Made by a program: the position numbers and the translations under genes
In this document: one piece after another, positions 39,754-50,554 of the stretch
How the letters are laid out: each line of letters starts with the position of its first letter
Numbering within the stretch: position 1 is the stretch's first letter
The notes under the pieces: model-generated
Databases searched by the model: none
The model's input: the letters and a program-made list of their open reading frames with translations, nothing else
What the model was told of the DNA's origin: nothing
DNA from: Blastomussa wellsi
Taxonomy: Eukaryota > Cnidaria > Anthozoa > Scleractinia > Plerogyridae
Direction of reading: 5' to 3'
NCBI GenBank assembly: GCA_947652115.1
Contig: OX393573.1
Coordinates: 1,240,138-1,304,137, forward strand
DNA length: 64,000 nucleotides

Positions 39754-40115
39754 AATTTTATTGGTTAGAAATATAAGTAATTACATTAGTTCCCCCCCTA
39801 AATAGCTCACGAACTAATCGAGGCGGGGAGATCTAAAGACATTTTACAAATACAAGGTTTGTCTATAGATGGACTAAATAACAGAGAAAACACTACTATA
39901 CAATACATAGAATAGACTAACATAAAACAAAAACAAATATATTAAGATTACGAAAAGAGGCTAACCTAAAGTATTAAATAACTTAATAAGACGGGAGACT
40001 TCGACAAAATCATCTTCAGACCGCAAGAAATTTAGTAACAATTCCTTTATCTTTTTACGAAAGGACGAACGTTTAAGTAGTTTAATCGAATAAGGAATAG
40101 AGTTCCAAATTCCAA
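39722..40115 (-). mobile_element. 5'-truncated LINE 3' end, copy 1 only
   Basis: On the - strand an open 50-codon stretch (40113 to stop at 39961-39963) reads GIWNSIPYSIKLLKRSSFRKK, then LLNFLRSEDDFVEVSRLIKL. This is the C-terminal tail of a CR1/L2-type reverse transcriptase. It is followed by an AT-rich 3' UTR with AATAAAAT and a (GTT)n tail (39722-39752). The catalytic part is absent. Copy 2 has unrelated sequence here (45640-45823). Confidence 0.75.
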
Positions 40116-40165
40116 GCATCCCAAGCGTTACATTGAGCGTCGTCGTACGTCGTCGGATAGCCTAC

Positions 40166-40293
40166 GTACGAAGCTGGCGGTTTATTTTGGTAGCGCGCTC
40201 GATCGAAACAAGCAGTGAAACCGCGAAACCGCTTGTTTCGATCGGGCGCGCTACCAAAATAAGTCGCCAGCTAAGCAGACTAGTGGTCGTACG
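40166..40293. repeat. Hyperstable inverted repeat (also at 45870-46015)
   Basis: Arms GGTAGCGCGCTCGATCGAAA with CAAGC and GCTTGTTTCGATCGGGCGCG with CTACC, extended outward by TTATTTTGG/CCAAAATAA and CGTACGAAGCTGGCG/CGCCAGCTAAGC. The loop is 17 bases. Present in both duplication copies, with more mismatches in copy 2. Confidence 0.85.
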
Positions 40294-41493
40294 CGCCCGA
40301 TAGCCATGCCACAAGCTATTATTAAAAACTAGTATATTGCATTTCCTGAGTTCTGATTGGTTTAGAGGCAACGGTATCAGAGCTCATGTACCGTTGACCT
40401 ACTAGACCAATTAGGCGCTACGCGCCTCGCTGGCTATCTGCCATCTCATATCCGATTAACAAGCGCGAGTGGAATAATTGCTGGCGAGCGTTAGCGAGGC
40501 AGCACAATATTCTTCTCGATTGGGCAAAAAATCCAAATTTTTTTCGGATGGAAGACTCGAAGCCTGCGCAGTAGACTATTATCCGGGACAATTGAAACGA
40601 CAATCATGCGCACATCACATGGCTGTCATATCATCCGGGATCCACGCCTGAGATCACTTTGCACGTGAGAATTTTACGCACGCTGTCAGACGCTTTCGAG
40701 ATGCGGTTGACGTTGCCAATTTTTGCCACAAAACAAGTAGATGAACATTTTCTAAATGTCTTCATTTGCTTGTGAATTATTCATCAAGGTCACGAACGGT
40801 TAATGATGAATCTCGAGCAGGAAAAGATATCAATTTGTGTTTGCCTGCTTTCCTGTATGACCAATTTTTGCCAATTAGAAATATGCAATTTATTTGTCGG
40901 CAAAATGATAACGCACACATTAGCAAAATTTTGACCAGTTGTTGACACTCAATACGTTTAGCGGTCGAGAGTTTCGAGTCAATGCAAAAGAACTTTTTCG
41001 AAAATTCTGTCTTGCAAAGGCAGACTATTTTCTGTCCCAAACTTTAGACACGTTATGGAACTTAAGATATCACTTGTTTAAAATCGCGCTGAGATGCTAA
41101 TTAATAATACAAATCGATGCCCGGCCGACGACATGAAAATATGTTCGCACAAAAATAGAAGATAAATACTCAGCACATGGAAATGTTCATTCCATAAATT
41201 ATGTATTTCAGTTACGAAGATACATGTAGCGGGAAAAGCGGCACGAACTCTAAACTGCAGTGTTCTGACAAGCGAGGTGTTTTTTTAAAGTCATTGCGTT
41301 ACGCACTCGTGAAATGATTACATTCGAAATGCGGATCGAAGTGTTCACAGCTAGCCGTTTAAAAATTTCCCTTAGCTGTTCAGCCTTTCTCGTCCAGCTC
41401 TAACGCCAGCACTTACTTTCACATTGAAACCCCTAGTTGTTAAATCTATTTTCTACATAAGTCATATCCATAGGAATAGACCATATTTGCGAT

Positions 41494-41495
41494 AG

Positions 41496-41540
<45 letters not shown>

Positions 41541-41642
41541 GTATAACAATATAATTTGGTTTTATCAACTGGGTTGATAATGTCAATTGGCCACCGTAAA
41601 GAGATTCAAGAGCTGACGTTTCGAGCGTTAGCCCTTCGTCGG
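41494..41642. mobile_element. AGAGGGGGT element with imperfect 11-bp target duplication
   Basis: The segment starts AGAGGGGGTAAGTTTCTAAA and ends GTTAGCCCTTCGTCGG. It is flanked by ATATTTGCGAT (41483-41493) and ATATTTACGAT (41643-41653). A related copy, in snap-back form, is at 48491-48706. It is missing from duplication copy 2 together with the whole of 41114-41795. Confidence 0.6.
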
Positions 41643-42278
41643 ATATTTACGATAGCCGCCATGATGGTTTTCATATTGTAATGCAAATTAGCCACGTAGT
41701 CTGCCAGGGGGCAAACATTGAAATGATGCAGTTTCTCGGAAAATCGGACGGTCTAAATAGTGAAGTACGTATCTGCGCTAAAGCCACATTTGGGAGCCAA
41801 GTTATGGAATAATCATTTCATTATCAGGTTAGTTTGAAATAGTTACTCGATACCTTGACTTGTTAACTACGCAAGCCGTTTTCTTTTTTATAAAAGTGCC
41901 AAAATTGCGTTAAGCTTAGAATATTTAAAGCACAAAACAGAAACCAAAGCATGGCTACGAAAAAAAATCAAACACGACAAGAAACCCGCTGAAATTTATC
42001 GATTTAGGCTTGTTTGCCCCCTACAAATCACGTGACAAATTTGCATTACATTATGAAAACAAACATGGCGGATATCGTGAATAAGGTCTATTAGAGACAA
42101 AGAAAATGGGTTGTAATTCTCAGCGGAAGAGATATAGATAGTGCATAACCATCGTATTAAATCCAATTTTATTATTATCAGTGACACAAATTGAAACATA
42201 AATAAAAAAAAACGTTACAAAGATTTGGGAGAGACCGCGGGAAAGCTCGATTCACCACTATCCGACACCTCTCCTACT

Positions 42279-43539
42279 AGGGCACTTTTTCGTAGACGTT
42301 TAACGGACTGCTTCTTCGTACACCTTTGATGAGCTCGCGATAAAGCACACCCCATTATTTGAGGTCAAGATTTTTAGTCAGCCTTAAACCGTTTAAACTC
42401 TGATTCACTGCGGTAAACGTTAGGCTTGTTTCACAAAGTATGATGCTTTTTCAGAGTCAAGTGGGTTTATATATTCAGATTCAGTAACAAACTAGTTTTG
42501 ACGTCACGATCTCTTGAGGGTTCTTTTATCCTTACAAGGACCTACAAAGTGGTTATTACAACCCCACACATTCATTCACCAAGACAACATCTTAACAACA
42601 CAAACAACATGTTTATCGGCCTTCTTTAATTCATATTCCGCAAGCAACTTCATTTGACGTCATAAAACCACGAAACTCAAAAATTGCGCAAAATTCGTAA
42701 CAACCCACTCAATTTATTCGCCCCCAAACCAACATGTTTTTCGGTCGTTAGGTAACAATCGCACCCAGTTAGTCACCATAAACCAATAAAAACAGCATGT
42801 TTATCGGTCGTCATCCCAACATTAAGCTATCGTCAAGGTAACAAATCGTTTAACCACAACATTCGCACCCAAATCAAATATTTACTTTTTGTTTGTAACA
42901 CGCTCCTTAGCAACGACTCATTTCATTTCAAAGCTACGTTTGTACGTATCTTTTTATAAACATCATATGATGCAATCCAGGTAATTCGTTGCTAAGCAAG
43001 ACCGGAGGCCAAGCGTGCTTTGTGATTTTATTTACTCAAGAGTTCAGACTGGATACGTTTTGGGCGGAGTTCACTTTTATTTTATCCAAGCAATGTTGTT
43101 TGGTCACAGGAATGACGTCGCCATTGGCAAACCGAGCATTCATGGCAAATACTGTAAGCTCTCTACGTCGGGGGTTTTGATATGAGTATTATTGTCATTT
43201 TGTGTTTTATCTTCTTCAGACTTCGGCAAAACTCTGCCGACAGAATGCAAGCTGAATCTTAACGGAGACGATGGTTTCTTGGCAAACTTTCGCTGCGTCA
43301 CTCAAAAGGATTCCGATTTCTATTACCCATTCAAAAACTGGCGCGACTCCGGAAACAGTCCCGTCGTTGCGACGCAATAAAAATACGTCATGTTGACGGC
43401 ACAGTGGATTTTGCGCAAACATCTGACGCATGGAGGCGTAAACCAAAAATGTTTCGCTCGCTCGATTATCCCCTTGTAACGAAACGAAAAACACAAGCAT
43501 TGGCTAATTTTCTTGGGATTTGCTATTGACTCAGAGGCC

Positions 43540-43580
<41 letters not shown>

Positions 43581-46151
43581 GAAAGCATAGAAAGTATAGA
43601 TTTATCTAATAATGAGCTCACATACTCGTCCGAAACTTCAGCAAAACGCAATTCAGCCGCCATTGTTTTGGTTTTCAAAGCCGGCGCTTTTCGCTACTAG
43701 TGGGCTATAACATATAGCCTGGTAGTAGCTCAACCAATCAGAACGCAGCATTGATAATAGACCACTAGTTGGATTTTACTAAAAAGTAATGTATAGATTT
43801 AGCCAAGCCCAAAAGCGGAGCTCAATATGTTTTGCTGTTTCTTAATAATTTGTGAAATTACCTTCATTAAAAGTACTAGCGTGTGCAACTACTCAAGAAA
43901 GACCGCACAGCCGAAATAAATGACAATTTATTATTAGATTGACCATGAAAATTACAAAATCCTGCCAGATGCCAAGAAAACAAAATTTGGACCTGAGCCC
44001 GCGATCAATGGAAAATCAATACCTGATCAGCGGTGAACTTCAAAATGACACGTGACCTCGATGAGCTCTCAATCTGAGCCCGCGATATCTAGCCTAGCTG
44101 GCTAATATCAAAGAAGTCTACCACGCAGAAGTCTGCTGAATAGAACGTCCACTTCGTTCACGGCGACGAACCAATCAGAGGTAGCTTTCCAGTTTTGGGA
44201 AAACTGGTGTTTAAGGTCATTCCCCTGTATTGCATTGCGCATCCTTACTGCGCACGATTTATTGCGTCATCAGCGCGCGCACCTAAAGAAAACTGCGGCG
44301 TTTTATTTGCGGCTTTGCTCGTGAAGGAGATAAATCGTCGTTTTCTCGTAAACGAGTATGGTGACCTATATTTTTTTACCCTTTTTCTGAGACTAGCAGT
44401 CACTTTCTTCCTATAACAGGAATATAAACAAATTCCCATTGCAGAAAAATAAATAATCGACGGAAACGTGAACTTATTGAACAGATATTGTGGTCTCGAG
44501 ATCACTGCATACTAGTAACAAGTTTAATCAAGGTCGACTGGAAATGCGTGCTTTTATAATGAAACATATATTAAATTGTTCCTTGAAGGCGATACAGTAT
44601 ATCTATAGTTTTTCCCTTGTTTTGCTTTCTCCCTATTTTTTTCTTCTCCCATAAGACGTGACATAAGCTAGTAAAATGAAAACATTTCTGAAGCTGATAT
44701 TTTAACGAATTATAGGGTATTTTCAAGGTGCTCCTGCTCCTAAACGAATATGGGGACCCCTCTTTTTAATTACAAAATTTAAATCCCCTTACGATGAACA
44801 ACAAATGGGCAAAGTTTGAACGAAAATCTATTGTCAGTTCTATTTCAGGGGAATGACCTTAATACAAAGTCTTGGTCTTCGGCCATCGTAGCTTGATTAA
44901 AAATATAACACAAACAGCGGTGATAAACATTCTAAGAAAATTCATTTTATGAACTTGACGTTTCGTATGCAAGTCAACATACATTTTCAAAAGTGTAACC
45001 GCTATTTATACTGTAAAAATGGGGGTCTGGAACCTAGACAGAAAATATCTGCAGTAGAAATTTTAAAACGTTTCAAACGGAAACTGACTGTCAAATGACA
45101 CAATAGAAAAGCTATTCTAATAAAGTAAAAGCTTTTCTTCTGCTATTGCTGACCACGTTAAAACAACTGGTCACAACATCAAATGGAACTATTTTGACAT
45201 TTTGGCGTCCGGAAAAACTGACTATCATTGTAAGGTTAAGGAGACCTTGTTTATTCGGGAACTACAGCCAGCATTGAATGTCGATGTCAGTAGTGAAAGT
45301 AGTGACTTTTTTTAGCAGTCACATCCACATGCATAGAAATAATATGAGAACATGTAATGATGAATGGTTAATCCGCGGGCGACGATTTCCGTTCTTTCGC
45401 GGTATGTAATATGATACACTGCGCCAAATGAAAAATATTCGGGAGTATTCCAGCCTCGAATATGTGTGATGCCATAGAATCCTAGAGTATGCTAGAGTAT
45501 TCAAGGCGTACGCTATACGTGAAGTACACCTGGAGTATTCGAGAGTATTCGATTTGAATACGTGAAGTGCCCCTGGTGTATTCACGAGTATTCAATATTG
45601 AATACGTGATGCACACCCGGAGTGATAGCTGTCATACAGTGAGTCAATACTGATTGTTTTCTTTAATTGGATTAAACAGCCTGTGAAAGGAAGTGGACTT
45701 TCGATTCAGCAGACGTCCGTGGGGAAGGAACGCGTGACGAAGCCCAAAGGACGTCTGCGTGGGAGGCTAATATCAAAGATGCAAGTGTATTTTATGGTGC
45801 TCCGTTTTGAACGTCAACCAATGCTGCATCCCAAGCGTTACATTGAGCTACGTCGTACGTCGTCGTATAGCCTGCGTACGAAGCTGGCGGTTTATTTTGG
45901 TAGCGCCCTCGATCGAAACAAGCAGTGAAACTGCGAAACCGCTTGTTTCGATCGGGCGCGTTACCAAAATAAGTCGCCAACTAAGCAGGCTAGTCGTCGT
46001 ACGCGCCCGATAGCCATGCCACAAGCTGTTATTAAAAACTAGTATATTGCATTTCCTGAGTTCTGATTGGTTTAGAGGCAACGGAATCAGAGCTCATGTA
46101 CCGTTGACCTACTAGACCAATTAGGCGCTGCGCGCCTCGCTGGCTATCTGC

Positions 46152-46188
<37 letters not shown>

Positions 46189-47301
46189 GGCGAGCCGTAG
46201 CGAGGCAGCACACTATTCTTCTCGATTGGGCAAAAAATCCAAAATTTTTTCGGATGGAAGACTCGAAGCCTGCGCAGTAGACTATTATCCGGGACAATTA
46301 AAACGACAATCATGCGCACATCACATGGCTGTCATATCATCCGGGATCCACGCCTGAGATCACTTTGCACGTGAGAATTTTACGCACGCTGTCAGACGCT
46401 TTCGAGATGCCGTTGACGTTGCCAATTTTTGCCACAAAACAAGTAGATGAATATTTTCTAAATGTCTTAATTTGCTTGTGAATTATTCATCAAGGTCACG
46501 AACGGTTAATGATGAATCTCGAGCAGGAAAAGATATCAATTTGTGTTTGGCTGCTTTCCTGTATGATCAATTTTTGCCGATTAGAAATATGCAATTTATT
46601 TGTCGGCAAAATGATAACGCACACATTAGCCAAATTTTGACCAGTTGTTGACACTCAATACGTTTAGCGGTTGAGAGTTTCGAGTCAATACAAAAGAACT
46701 TTTTCAAAAATTCTGTCTTGCAAAGGCAGACTATTTTCTGTCCCAAACTTTAGACGCGTTATGGAACTTAAGATATCACTTGTTTAAAATCGCGCTGAGA
46801 TGCTAATTAATAATACAAAGCCAAGTTATGGAATAATCATTTCATTATAAGGTTAGTTTGAAATAGTTACTCGATACCTTGACTTGTTAACTACGCAAGC
46901 CATTTTCTTTTTTATAAAGTGCCAAAATTGCGTTAAGCTTAGAATATTTAAAGCACAAAACAGAAACCAAAGCATGGCTACGAAAAAAAATCAGACACGA
47001 CAAGAAACCCGCTGAAATTTATCGATTTAGGCTTGTTTGCCCCCTACAAATCACGTGACAAATTTGCATTACATTGTGAAAACAAACATGGCGGATATCG
47101 TGAATAAGGTCTATTAGAGACAAAGAAAATGGGTTGCAATTCTCAGCGGAAGAGATATAGATAGTGCATAACCATCGTATTAAATCCAATTTTATTATTC
47201 TCAGTGACACAAATTGAAACATAAATAAAAAAAAACGTTACAAAGATTTGGGAGAGACCGCGGGAAAGCTCGATTCACCACTATCCGACACCTCTCCTAC
47301 T
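42279..47301. repeat. Tandem segmental duplication, copy 2 (5,023 bp)
   Basis: Direct repeat of 36601-42278. Relative to copy 1 it has deletions of 267 bp (at 43274/43275) and 682 bp (at about 46819), lacks the copy 1 MITE and LINE, and carries its own 644-bp TTAA-flanked insertion at 44215-44858. The small - strand frame starting at 42355 runs across the junction and ends at 42215. Confidence 0.93.
44215..44858. mobile_element. 644-bp TTAA-targeting DNA element, with empty site in the sister copy
   Basis: Inverted ends GGTCATTCCCCTG and CAGGGGAATGACC, flanked by TTAA at 44211-44214 and 44859-44862. Copy 1 at 38770-38780 keeps the unoccupied site (GGTGTTTAATACAAA). No transposase is present; open frames of 73 and 86 codons inside show no family signature. 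TTAA preference fits piggyBac-like or Kolobok-like transposases. Confidence 0.9.
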
Positions 47302-47462
47302 ATCGTAATTGAGTTTTGTAACCGCGGAAAAACCTTTCACGTCAGTAACCCATTCATCTCCTGCGTGTCTTTCCGCGGTTACAAAACTTACTTACGGGAG
47401 TGGGAGTGGTGTCGGATAGTGGCGAATAAAGGTTTCCCGCGGTCTCCCCCGGTCTCCCCCAG
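47246..47462. mobile_element. Foldback MITE spanning the right end of the duplication
   Basis: Outer arms GGGAGAGACCGCGGGAAAGC ... CACTATCCGACACC and GGTGTCGGATAGTGGCG ... TTTCCCGCGGTCTCCCCC; inner arms GTTTTGTAACCGCGGAAA (47312-47329) and TTTCCGCGGTTACAAAAC. At 42228-42278 only the left outer arm is present, cut at the duplication junction. Confidence 0.9.
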
Positions 47463-48079
47463 TTGGTAGGGATTTAGTCCTCGGCCGAGATGTTAACCGT
47501 TAACAAATGTCGCTATTCTGTTCTCACGCATAAATGGCGGCCGACTCGTGGCTGGAGTTGTGAGTTCGAAGGAAGTTGTTGGCTCAAATTCAACCTTTTT
47601 GCTTTTAAATTACACAGAAAGATTGGATATGCATCGCTTTTGGAACTTGAGGAAGAAATATCGAGGTATGTGTGGCTTAAGGCTACTTTAAGCGAGCGTT
47701 CTTGAAGTGGGCTCTGCAGTTTTCAAAATTTGCTTTCCTACCTTGTCTCTCTTTTAGTATGTGAAGAGACTGTTCCCGCGTATGGCTTTCCAAAGCTTTG
47801 GAAAGGTTAAAAATGGACTCCAGCACTCCAGGTAAGGTTTCAAACTTTATTACAGCTTTTCAAAGGGAATAGGAGATATTTCAGCTAAATTATAAATCCA
47901 CACAAACTCTCATACAAACTAAAGTACGCTTTGGTCACCTGTGCCTTAAATATTCAGGGATTTTCTTGAAAATTTCCAAAATGCTCACATTTTCAGTCGA
48001 CATGCTTCACGATGGCGCCCAGACTCCCTTGAACCGAGCACGCAGTAATAAGAAGTGTAGGCCTGGGACAATAATCAGT
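47302..48079. other. Intergenic; possible 5' exon of an unplaced + strand gene
   Basis: Apart from the MITE, the only gene-like sign is an ATG at 47813 (AAAATGGACTCCAGC) followed by CCAG/GTAAGGTT at 47832. No continuing exon could be found downstream, so no gene is called. Confidence 0.2.
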
Positions 48080-48080
48080 A

Positions 48081-48353
48081 GCCCTTTTCGTTTCTCTTAG
48101 CCGGCTGGGCCTTGGCACGAAAAACGAAGGGCTCTGGGAACATAAGATTTAAAAAATGAATTTTTATTGGCTGTTTGAGAACAAAGAAATCTTAAACGGA
48201 AATCAAAATGTTCGCCGGCCGCCATATTGTAGCACACAACATGTAGAAACATCGATACTACATACATGAAGTCCAGATGTCCTAAAAACTCATGTCCCTG
48301 CTCCCTTCGTTTCTCGTACCAAGGCCCCGCCGGCTAAGAGAAACGAAAAGGGC
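48081..48353. mobile_element. 273-bp MITE with TA target duplication
   Basis: Ends GCCCTTTTCGTTTCTCTTAG and CTAAGAGAAACGAAAAGGGC, continued by CCGGC and GGGCCTTGG/CCAAGGCCC, and flanked by TA (48079-48080, 48354-48355). This suggests a mariner-type non-autonomous element. A diverged second copy runs from 63728 to the window edge. Confidence 0.85.
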
Positions 48354-48490
48354 TATGTGACGAGAATGTTCCAAGTTATCTTTTGCCTCAGTGTCAAAAC
48401 GAGTCGAAGTGCGAAAGCATCCATTTGAAAATGTGCTTTATCTACATGTTCAATTTTTTATATGCAAAGCAAACTCATTTTAATATGAAT

Positions 48491-48500
48491 AGAGGGGGTG

Positions 48501-48537
<37 letters not shown>

Positions 48538-48706
48538 GTATAACAATATAATTTGGTTTTATCAACTGGGTTGATAATGTCAATTGGCCACCGTAAAGAG
48601 ATTCGATTCGCTCCGACAAAGGGCTAACGCTCGAAACGTCAGCAATTGAATCTCTTTATGGTGGCCAATTGACATTATCAACCCAGTTGATAAAACCAAA
48701 TTATAT
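48491..48706. mobile_element. AGAGGGGGT element, snap-back form, 15-bp target duplication
   Basis: Starts AGAGGGGGTGAGTTTCTAAA as at 41494, then folds back: TTTTATCAACTGGGTTGATA and its complement TATCAACCCAGTTGATAAAA bound a 160-bp palindrome. Flanks 48476-48490 and 48707-48721 are identical. The long duplication suggests target-primed insertion. Confidence 0.8.
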
Positions 48707-48737
48707 CATTTTAATATGAATGGTTTCGCACTTAGCT

Positions 48738-48844
48738 TAGGCTCGATTACCAGCCGCTGTTCGGGGACCTGAGCCCGCGATCCTCCCCAAACACTCGGGT
48801 AGGAACGAAGACTGGACTCGAGAGAGTGGCGCGAATCGAGCCTA
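48738..48844. mobile_element. 107-bp MITE with 9-bp target duplication (TAGGCTCGATT family)
   Basis: Ends TAGGCTCGATT and AATCGAGCCTA; flanks CACTTAGCT at 48729-48737 and 48845-48853 are identical. The family's second copy is 59373-59469, also with a 9-bp duplication. Nine bases is the usual length for Mutator-type transposases. Confidence 0.88.
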
Positions 48845-48890
48845 CACTTAGCTAGACTCGTTTTGAAACAGAGGTTAAAGGAAACGCGGC

Positions 48891-50389
48891 CTTTTTGCAG
48901 CTCTAAGAGAGGTTGAGTTTATTTCGGGGGAGGAGTGGCTGGGTGTGCAACTGGTAAGGTGAAAGGACAATCGGAGCGCGCAAGAAAATAGCCAATTACC
49001 GCGCAGTAAATTTAGCAAAACAAACTTTATAACAGAACTACAACAACAGCAACAATAATAACAGCAAAAGCAACAAAAAACAATCGCAGACCAAGCGAGA
49101 CTTGCCGCTCAGTTTAATATTGCAAATAACTTTAATTCCTCGGTTGAGATAAAGATGAACATTCAATTTCTCTTTACAATATCAATGCACTATCAAGGAG
49201 AAAGGTGAAGAGAATACAGAAAATCATAAACTGGCGAAAATTATCTTGATATAACACCAAATTCTCAAAAATAACATTAAAATAAATGTATGGAAACGAG
49301 TAAGGAGATTCAACCAGAAAACCTTTCTATTTTTATTTTTAGCCTGTCCGCCAGGACACTTTTTCTTCATTGCAGCACGATATATTTACAAATAAAATAA
49401 ATAATTTTGTCTCTCGAAATTTAGCTATCCACATAAAGTAAGATAATTATCTGTTTTGACTTAATATAATGTATTTTTGTATCTTGGGTTTAATATTTCT
49501 ATGTTTTTGTTTTTAATTTCCTTTTCTGTCACGACAGGCGACATCTGCTACTCCAAGCCGATACTGTATAAATTAGTTCAACACGCCTGTTATTACTCGA
49601 TCATTGACTGTCTTTTTCGCCCTGTAGGAGGAAAAATACAATTAAATCATGCGAGCGCTTTCTTGCTTTAAATGTATTTAACGTCGTACTAAAAATAAAA
49701 ACATTTAAACAGATCCGTCACGCAAATAACGCATCATGAATACATTGAGCTAAAAATCCTTTTGAGATTTCCTGTCGCTTCGATCAGTAATGAATAATTT
49801 TCACAAACCACTGTGATTCCTTTCAATATTAAATTTCCCTCGACTGGGGATTTCTAAAACACAATTCCTTTCTTGAAAGATCCTGTTTTCATTTGCATGG
49901 ATTTAGCGCTTGTCTAATTTTCTATAGTGTGTTTGAAAAGCAGGTGGATTGTCATAATTAGTGGTCTTTTGTCCCCACACGGGCAACAATTTCATTGGTT
50001 GATGCGGGAGCTTTAATATACAACAAAAAAGAAGTTTTCTTCAACACGAACCCAGGTGTTACTCAGCGAATTCGATTCTGGTTTCCTGGCGTTTTGCGAT
50101 CAATAGGTGAAACGCATTAAGAGTACAGATGAGACCTCGGCTCTCTCGCAAAGGTTGATTAAATTATTTTTCGCTCAAGTCATTTTCCCGACGGGAAAGC
50201 GTTAAATACAGATCCATAAGAAATTGAAAAAAAAATTGCCTGATGTAAATTTACTGTGTAAGTTTTAAGTTCAGGAGTATAAACAGTCAATAATTGAGGC
50301 ATACTTTTTGCACGGCGAAGAAAGAAATGGAATTTATACAAAAGAAAATGAGATCAATTTCAGTATATTTTCCGACGCTTTACGACCTA
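48891..50389. other. Intergenic, AT-rich, nothing recognised
   Basis: No gene, element or strong repeat noticed, apart from short CAA-rich runs at 49020-49085. It may include the 3' flank of the ATOH8-like gene. Confidence 0.5.
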
Positions 50390-50395
50390 TTTATT
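50390..50395 (-). terminator. Candidate polyadenylation signal of the ATOH8-like gene
   Basis: AATAAA on the - strand, 160 bases after the stop at 50555-50557. Confidence 0.4.
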
Positions 50396-50554
50396 AAAAA
50401 ATTACGTCTTTTTTTATATTTTTTTGCCAGCGATTTCGTACTTTAATATTCTAGCAGATTTTCAGACGAAGTATGAAAAAAAATGTAAATTATAGCTCTA
50501 AAGCAAAAATATACTGTTATTTTTTTCGAGGCAGGAAAATTGTGTTTTCGATAC

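Larger units (their letters stand above)
36601..42278. repeat. Tandem segmental duplication, copy 1 (5,678 bp)
   Basis: Begins AGGGCACTTTTTCGTAGACG and ends TATCCGACACCTCTCCTACTA. Copy 2 begins with the same AGGGCAC at 42279 and ends at the same ...CTCCTACTA at 47301, so the two lie head to tail. Identity is very high by eye across most of the length. Copy 1 alone has 37584-37850, 39367-39540, a LINE 3' end (39722-40115) and 41114-41795. Confidence 0.93.
48385..48890. mobile_element. Nested cluster: foldback interrupted by two later insertions
   Basis: The host is a foldback related to 18684-18830 (AAAACGAGTCGAAGTGCGAAA on the left; TTTCGCACTTAGCT...AGACTCGTTTTGAAACAGAGG on the right). Insertion 1 (48491-48706) is flanked by 15-bp exact duplicates CATTTTAATATGAAT. 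Insertion 2 (48738-48844) is flanked by 9-bp exact duplicates CACTTAGCT. Confidence 0.85.

Noticed and set aside
41996..42199. 67-codon - strand frame conserved at 47019-47222
   Set aside because: Conservation is explained by the recent segmental duplication, not by selection.
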